Assembly: GCF_014287585.1 (NCBI RefSeq)
Contig: NZ_JACOOJ010000029.1
Coordinates: forward strand, 1-64,000
DNA from: Parabacteroides hominis
GTDB lineage: Bacteria; Bacteroidota; Bacteroidia; Bacteroidales; Tannerellaceae
DNA: 64,000 nt
Reading direction: 5' to 3'
A program made the position numbers and the translations under genes. Shown here in pieces: positions 60,062 to 64,000 of the stretch; within the stretch, counting starts at the first letter, position 1; the number at the start of each line of letters is the position of its first letter. Below the pieces are notes generated by a model that saw nothing but the letters and a program-made list of their open reading frames with translations, ran no database searches and was not told the DNA's origin.

Positions 60062-62666
60062 AACGTACCCGCAATAAGACTTCTCCAGGACGCAAACCAT
60101 ATTCAGTATAATAACGTCCCGTTTCATTAAAAACAGTCGAGATATAATGACGGGTGTTAAACAAGTTCGTACAATCCAAACGAATTTCCGTATTTTTCAG
60201 TGTATAAGACAAATTCAAGTCAGCAAACCACATATTCCGACTACCGGAACGGATTGCATCATTATAAAAATGTTCGCATGAAACCCCAAGCATCCACTTT
60301 TCGACCGGTAGCCAATTAAATAAAAGCTGCTGGGAAAGTAACCAAACCGGATTGACCGGCAATTCAGTCTCCTGAAATAAACTTTTATTCCAACTTCCCC
60401 GTATTTTATAATCCAATATAATTTTCCGGCTAATTTTTGTATGGAGCTTTCCGCCTACAGACAATGAATGAGACTTATAGCTGGAGATCACTCTCTGCAG
60501 TATCTGCAACGAACGGTTGTAATTATAATCTGCGTTTAAAGAAAAAGACGATTTTATAGTCTCCAGATCTTTTCCCAACATCAGGCTGGAAAACAACGAC
60601 TGAGTATTATTGGGATACTGCAATGTGGACTTTCGAGCTAAAATTCCTTCATACAAATACTCGCTCAATAGACGAGCACGTGTATGAGTATAAAAAGTGG
60701 TAAATGAACCAAACAAAGAAGAAAACGGGCTTTTATATCCCAATATCCACCAGAGGTTATGTATTTTATACCGGTCCCGTTCACCGTCATTCCGTAAAAG
60801 ATTCCGGTATGAAGTCATGACATTTCCTGTATATGCATTTTCTATTCCCGACACCTCCTGCGTAAAGGAATAATTTAATGAAGAAGACAGATAGGCCGAA
60901 AGTCGCTGTTCGAATACTAAAAACGGATCAACAAACAAATAATGCGAAGTATGTTGCTCACGAACCAGCAAATAACGGATCGGACAAAATAAGTGAACAT
61001 TTACATTATCCCCTAAAGCTAAACTATGCGAGACATGTAATTTCCATTCATAATGTTCACGTTTCAAATCGTTTGCAAGCGAATCACCCCCTGTCACCTC
61101 GATCCCTCTATCCATCAGCAACAAATCAGTTTGCAAATGCTGAACATGAGCATTAAAATCCAACGAATAATTTTGTGTCACCTTTCCCTTTCGTCCATAC
61201 GTCAACGAATTCGTTGTCGTAAAATCCTTCATCCGCGCTTTCTGTCTCATCCAAGCCATTAACGAGGTAGCCGGAGGCAACAGCGCGTCATATAAAACGG
61301 GATAAATGTCCAATGTCTGAGTCATATCCTTATAACCGGCAAATGAAGCGACCTTAAACATATTCCTTTCATTTGTTGTCACCCATTCGAATTGGTTACT
61401 AATTCCATATACCGGATTATCCAAATGTTGCCGGATCGAATCACCCGTAAAAACACGTCCGTTTTCTTTATCCCAACGCCCCTCCATCTTAACTCTGTTT
61501 TTCAGGAAAAAATCATCCGTATTGGCACTCAGTTCAATATTTGCCCCCATACGATTCTGATATAGCTTAGAAACATTTTGCTCACAAATTTTTAAACTAC
61601 TATCACCCGGTAAATAATAATCTGTTTCCGCATTACTCTCTCTTTTCGGTTCGTCATAAGCATAATATATATTCGTACTCAATACATACCGGTTCTTCAA
61701 TGCCAGTAAATGATTGACCGTACCAATATGCGCATCATTGAACAAATAGCGTTGAAGACTTACAGCCGGTTGCCGTGGTTTTAAAACAGCCAAGATATCA
61801 AGATCACGAACCTTCGGCTCCGGATTATACAAACTATTTAACTCGCCCAGAATATCCCGTCCCGAATTGTCACCTTTGTAAACAACCATATCTTGCATTT
61901 TTTTAGAGAAATACATCCCCACCAGCTCATTACTAAGCAATAACGGGGAAATCCCCGCTCCCAGTTGTGCCGTAGCCAGTACGACACCTTTCGACGATTT
62001 TTTTAGTTTCAGGTTTATGGCTGCGTCCGACGATGTCTCGTAATCTTTCAAAGCTTTTACAGGTTGATGTTTCTGAAGGACTTGTACAGTCGCTATATCA
62101 TTGGGATTGATATTATTTGTTGCTATTCCATACCGGTCTTTCAGCAAATCCATATCTTCTATATAAAAACGATTGATTGGTTTATTCATATAGAGAATCA
62201 TACCATTTTCCAACACCTGTATCCCAGGCATTTTTCCAAGTACATCCTTTAGAGTCCGATCCGTTTCGTCCGTAAATCGTTCGACATTGTAATTCAATGT
62301 ATCTCCAACCTCATTAATCTTAGGGGCTACGACAATCACTTCCTTAATCGAAATCATCTCATCTCCTACCACAAAATCAATAGTCTGACTTTTATTCGCA
62401 ATATCTTTCACTACTTTCTTCAGATTGAAACCGGTAACTGCCAAAGTAAGGCTGTCTTGTTTCCCGTTAAAAAGAATCCGATATTCTCCATTCTCTCCTG
62501 ATTGTGTATAAGCAATAATCCGGTTGCTCCGAAGTGCATAGAGGCTAACTGTGGCAGCTTCTACAGCTTGTCCGGTTTTCTTATCTGTAATATTCCCATT
62601 TAAAATGGTTTGGGAAGATAAAGATGATACCAGAAAAAGGCTATATAACAAAAAACAGAGCTTCAT
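60048..62666 (-). CDS. TonB-dependent-receptor-like outer-membrane protein
   Basis: An 872-residue protein with a signal peptide (MKLCFLLYSLFLVSSLSSQ), a carboxypeptidase-regulatory-like domain (ILNGNITDKKTGQAVEAATV), a plug-like part (KDVLGKMPGIQVLENGMILY) and a long barrel ending RVRFKFL. It is the type often encoded right after GLPGLI proteins, and here the two overlap by 4 bases, so they are translated together. The substrate is unknown; a peptide is possible given the ABC exporter remnant next to the pair. Confidence 0.85.
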   Translation of the reverse strand: MKLCFLLYSLFLVSSLSSQTILNGNITDKKTGQAVEAATVSLYALRSNRIIAYTQSGENGEYRILFNGKQDSLTLAVTGFNLKKVVKDIANKSQTIDFVVGDEMISIKEVIVVAPKINEVGDTLNYNVERFTDETDRTLKDVLGKMPGIQVLENGMILYMNKPINRFYIEDMDLLKDRYGIATNNINPNDIATVQVLQKHQPVKALKDYETSSDAAINLKLKKSSKGVVLATAQLGAGISPLLLSNELVGMYFSKKMQDMVVYKGDNSGRDILGELNSLYNPEPKVRDLDILAVLKPRQPAVSLQRYLFNDAHIGTVNHLLALKNRYVLSTNIYYAYDEPKRESNAETDYYLPGDSSLKICEQNVSKLYQNRMGANIELSANTDDFFLKNRVKMEGRWDKENGRVFTGDSIRQHLDNPVYGISNQFEWVTTNERNMFKVASFAGYKDMTQTLDIYPVLYDALLPPATSLMAWMRQKARMKDFTTTNSLTYGRKGKVTQNYSLDFNAHVQHLQTDLLLMDRGIEVTGGDSLANDLKREHYEWKLHVSHSLALGDNVNVHLFCPIRYLLVREQHTSHYLFVDPFLVFEQRLSAYLSSSLNYSFTQEVSGIENAYTGNVMTSYRNLLRNDGERDRYKIHNLWWILGYKSPFSSLFGSFTTFYTHTRARLLSEYLYEGILARKSTLQYPNNTQSLFSSLMLGKDLETIKSSFSLNADYNYNRSLQILQRVISSYKSHSLSVGGKLHTKISRKIILDYKIRGSWNKSLFQETELPVNPVWLLSQQLLFNWLPVEKWMLGVSCEHFYNDAIRSGSRNMWFADLNLSYTLKNTEIRLDCTNLFNTRHYISTVFNETGRYYTEYGLRPGEVLLRVRFKFL

Positions 62667-63550
62667 TCTTGTTCCAGTTCGTCAAATATACGTTTATCAG
62701 CTTCGAAACTCATTGAAAAGATGCCATCTACTCCTAAAAAGCGCCGCTTATTGTTTTTCTTAAACGCCAACTTCCTTATCTGTTTTCTATCAGTCGTCAC
62801 ATATTGATCTTTATTCATCGCAATGGGAAAAGACTCCAATTGTTGTATTCCAATGGCTTTGAAGACGAACAGACCGTCATCAACCACAACTTGGAGTATT
62901 AATCCCGGCAATCCATATAACTTCCAGGGTCCATCTTGTAATGGAATATCCGGTGCGAACCAAGCGACATAGCTTCTCCCTCGAAAAACAGTCTCGGCCT
63001 TCTGGGATACATATCCTAAAATGGTCATTGTATCTTCTCTCAACTCCCATGACTGAGGAGGTACTTCATCTATACATTTATACATTTCAGTAATAGTTCC
63101 ATCAATAATAATTATTTTTTGCTTTTTCCGGTCTTTATACAACACTGCAGTCTCCCCCCTACTCAACAACTCTTGATAACTTCCACCGCCCTGTTCACGT
63201 AAAGCATCAATCTCCGCTTTTGTCATATGCTGCCTTATCAATTTAACACGAGGCCTTAATCTTTCACCTTCAACCCTATCAGCAGAATCACGCATTATGC
63301 GATTTTGATCATAATACATCGAACATTTCAGTCCTATGTCCAATGTAAAAGTATCAACGACCTGTTCTTTTATCCCTTCATTCGAGCAGTATTGAATAAA
63401 TTCATACCAACAACGGAGAGACGCTTTATCCAAAATTTCTTTTTTCAGCTTTCCCTCCATTCTATCTGACGCACTTTTAGATATCACAAATTGGGAGTAC
63501 AAGTTATTATTTGTGATCACCAGAAAAAACAACAAAAGTATGTTTTTCAT
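62663..63550 (-). CDS. GLPGLI-family protein
   Basis: A 295-residue exported protein (signal MKNILLLFFLVITNNNLYSQ) carrying the defining motif as YGLPGLILQV, preceded by the typical WFAPDIPLQDGPWKL. Role unknown; the family is found with TonB-type receptors in Bacteroidetes. Coupled to the receptor gene by a 4-base overlap. Confidence 0.9.
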   Translation of the reverse strand: MKNILLLFFLVITNNNLYSQFVISKSASDRMEGKLKKEILDKASLRCWYEFIQYCSNEGIKEQVVDTFTLDIGLKCSMYYDQNRIMRDSADRVEGERLRPRVKLIRQHMTKAEIDALREQGGGSYQELLSRGETAVLYKDRKKQKIIIIDGTITEMYKCIDEVPPQSWELREDTMTILGYVSQKAETVFRGRSYVAWFAPDIPLQDGPWKLYGLPGLILQVVVDDGLFVFKAIGIQQLESFPIAMNKDQYVTTDRKQIRKLAFKKNNKRRFLGVDGIFSMSFEADKRIFDELEQE

Positions 63551-63551
63551 A

Positions 63552-63867
63552 TTATTCCAAATTTACGATTTCTCCGTAAATATAATAATAATGAATTGAT
63601 AAACAACAATAAAAGATTATTTTATTTAAATTACCTAATTCCAATTGATTCCGTACCAAGTTGCAATAAGCGCCCTTTCGCTTTATCAAAGAAGTATGGT
63701 TTCCAGCCTCTACAATCCACCCTTTTTCTAAAACGACAATCTGATCAACTTCCCGAACCGTACTCAATCAATGTGCTACAATTATAATCGTCTTACCCTC
63801 ATTAAAGCCGGCAAGATTTTTCCACAATAGCCCGTTCATTATTCGCATCCAATGAATTATATGCCAT
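63552..63867 (-). pseudogene. C-terminal fragment of an ABC exporter ATPase, inactivated
   Basis: Read on the minus strand, the pieces are NSLDANNERAIVEK (D-loop), FNEGKTIIIVAH-stop-LSTVREVDQ (H-loop) and VVLEKGWIVEAGNHTSLIKR, the end of an ABC-exporter nucleotide-binding domain. A one-base insertion before FNEG and a TGA in place of the Arg after VAH break it. Walker A and membrane parts are absent. Such ATPases often belong to peptidase-containing peptide exporters. Confidence 0.8.
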
Positions 63868-64000
63868 ATTTTTATTATCTTGCCCTCTGAAATAAAAAGA
63901 AAATACATCTACAATCATTTCTAATATAACTGTAATATAGGTCTTATCAAAACAGGAACTATTACAAGTAAAGACACGCACAAAAAAGTAAATACAATTG
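63868..64000. other. Window end; resembles the regulator leader
   Basis: A/T-rich with no gene. The stretch TTTTTATTATCTTGCCCTCT near 63870 copies the sequence just before the response regulator (55740-55760), suggesting another duplication remnant. Confidence 0.45.

Overview
The window looks like a chromosome segment of a gut Bacteroidales, most likely Parabacteroides; the genus is an inference from gene content, not a search result. Support comes from the SusC/SusD pair with a FecR anti-sigma factor, a fused SecDF, Bacteroidetes-type promoters (TTTG, about 20 bp, TAnnTTTG) before many genes, GLPGLI and DUF4468/DUF3823 proteins, an FprA flavoprotein, meso-diaminopimelate dehydrogenase and a 5' truncated surface protein with a sorting-like C-terminus. 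No rRNA, CRISPR array, integrase or intact transposase was seen.

Layout. 1-350: end of a secreted protein. 0.7-11.6 kb: a polysaccharide utilisation locus (fecR, susC with an STN domain, susD, a DUF3823 lipoprotein, then a GH130 and a GH2 enzyme) that probably takes up and trims beta-mannosides or N-glycan core pieces. 11.7-15.7 kb: a Fic protein with an HTH, two tandem membrane metallophosphoesterases, and purU. 15.8-16.6 kb: a composite non-coding repeat. 16.9-22.5 kb: S41 protease, adenosine/PfkB kinase, three identical tRNA-Asn genes, trmB and mrp. 22.6-29 kb: a complete histidine-degradation operon (hutU, ftcD, hutI, fchA, hutH) yielding glutamate and methenyl-THF. 29-41 kb: secDF, two DUF4468 proteins, NfeD/flotillin, an AAA-ATPase/PD-(D/E)XK protein, two rhomboids with an exonuclease-phosphatase family protein, and HU. 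41-55.6 kb: argS, a rubrerythrin-VIT1 iron transporter, a second composite repeat, topA, a frameshifted hybrid histidine kinase, a TPR protein, nagB, a flavodiiron protein, lgt and ddh. 55.7-64 kb: an accessory, decaying region with a response regulator, an outer-membrane lipoprotein, secreted hypothetical proteins, truncated copies of these, a TonB-type receptor/GLPGLI pair and an ABC-transporter pseudogene.

Most notable structure. A three-module non-coding repeat (M1, M2, M3) occurs at 15.85-16.63 kb and 44.02-44.89 kb, followed at the second site by another M1. M2 is a 147-bp nested palindrome that differs at only two positions between the copies, and M1 lies in opposite orientation in the two composites. 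Also notable are a 22-bp-period tandem array before the trmB promoter, a long palindrome enclosing the -33 box of the fic promoter, a terminator just before the PUL enzyme genes, and degenerate gene cassettes around a duplicated response regulator.
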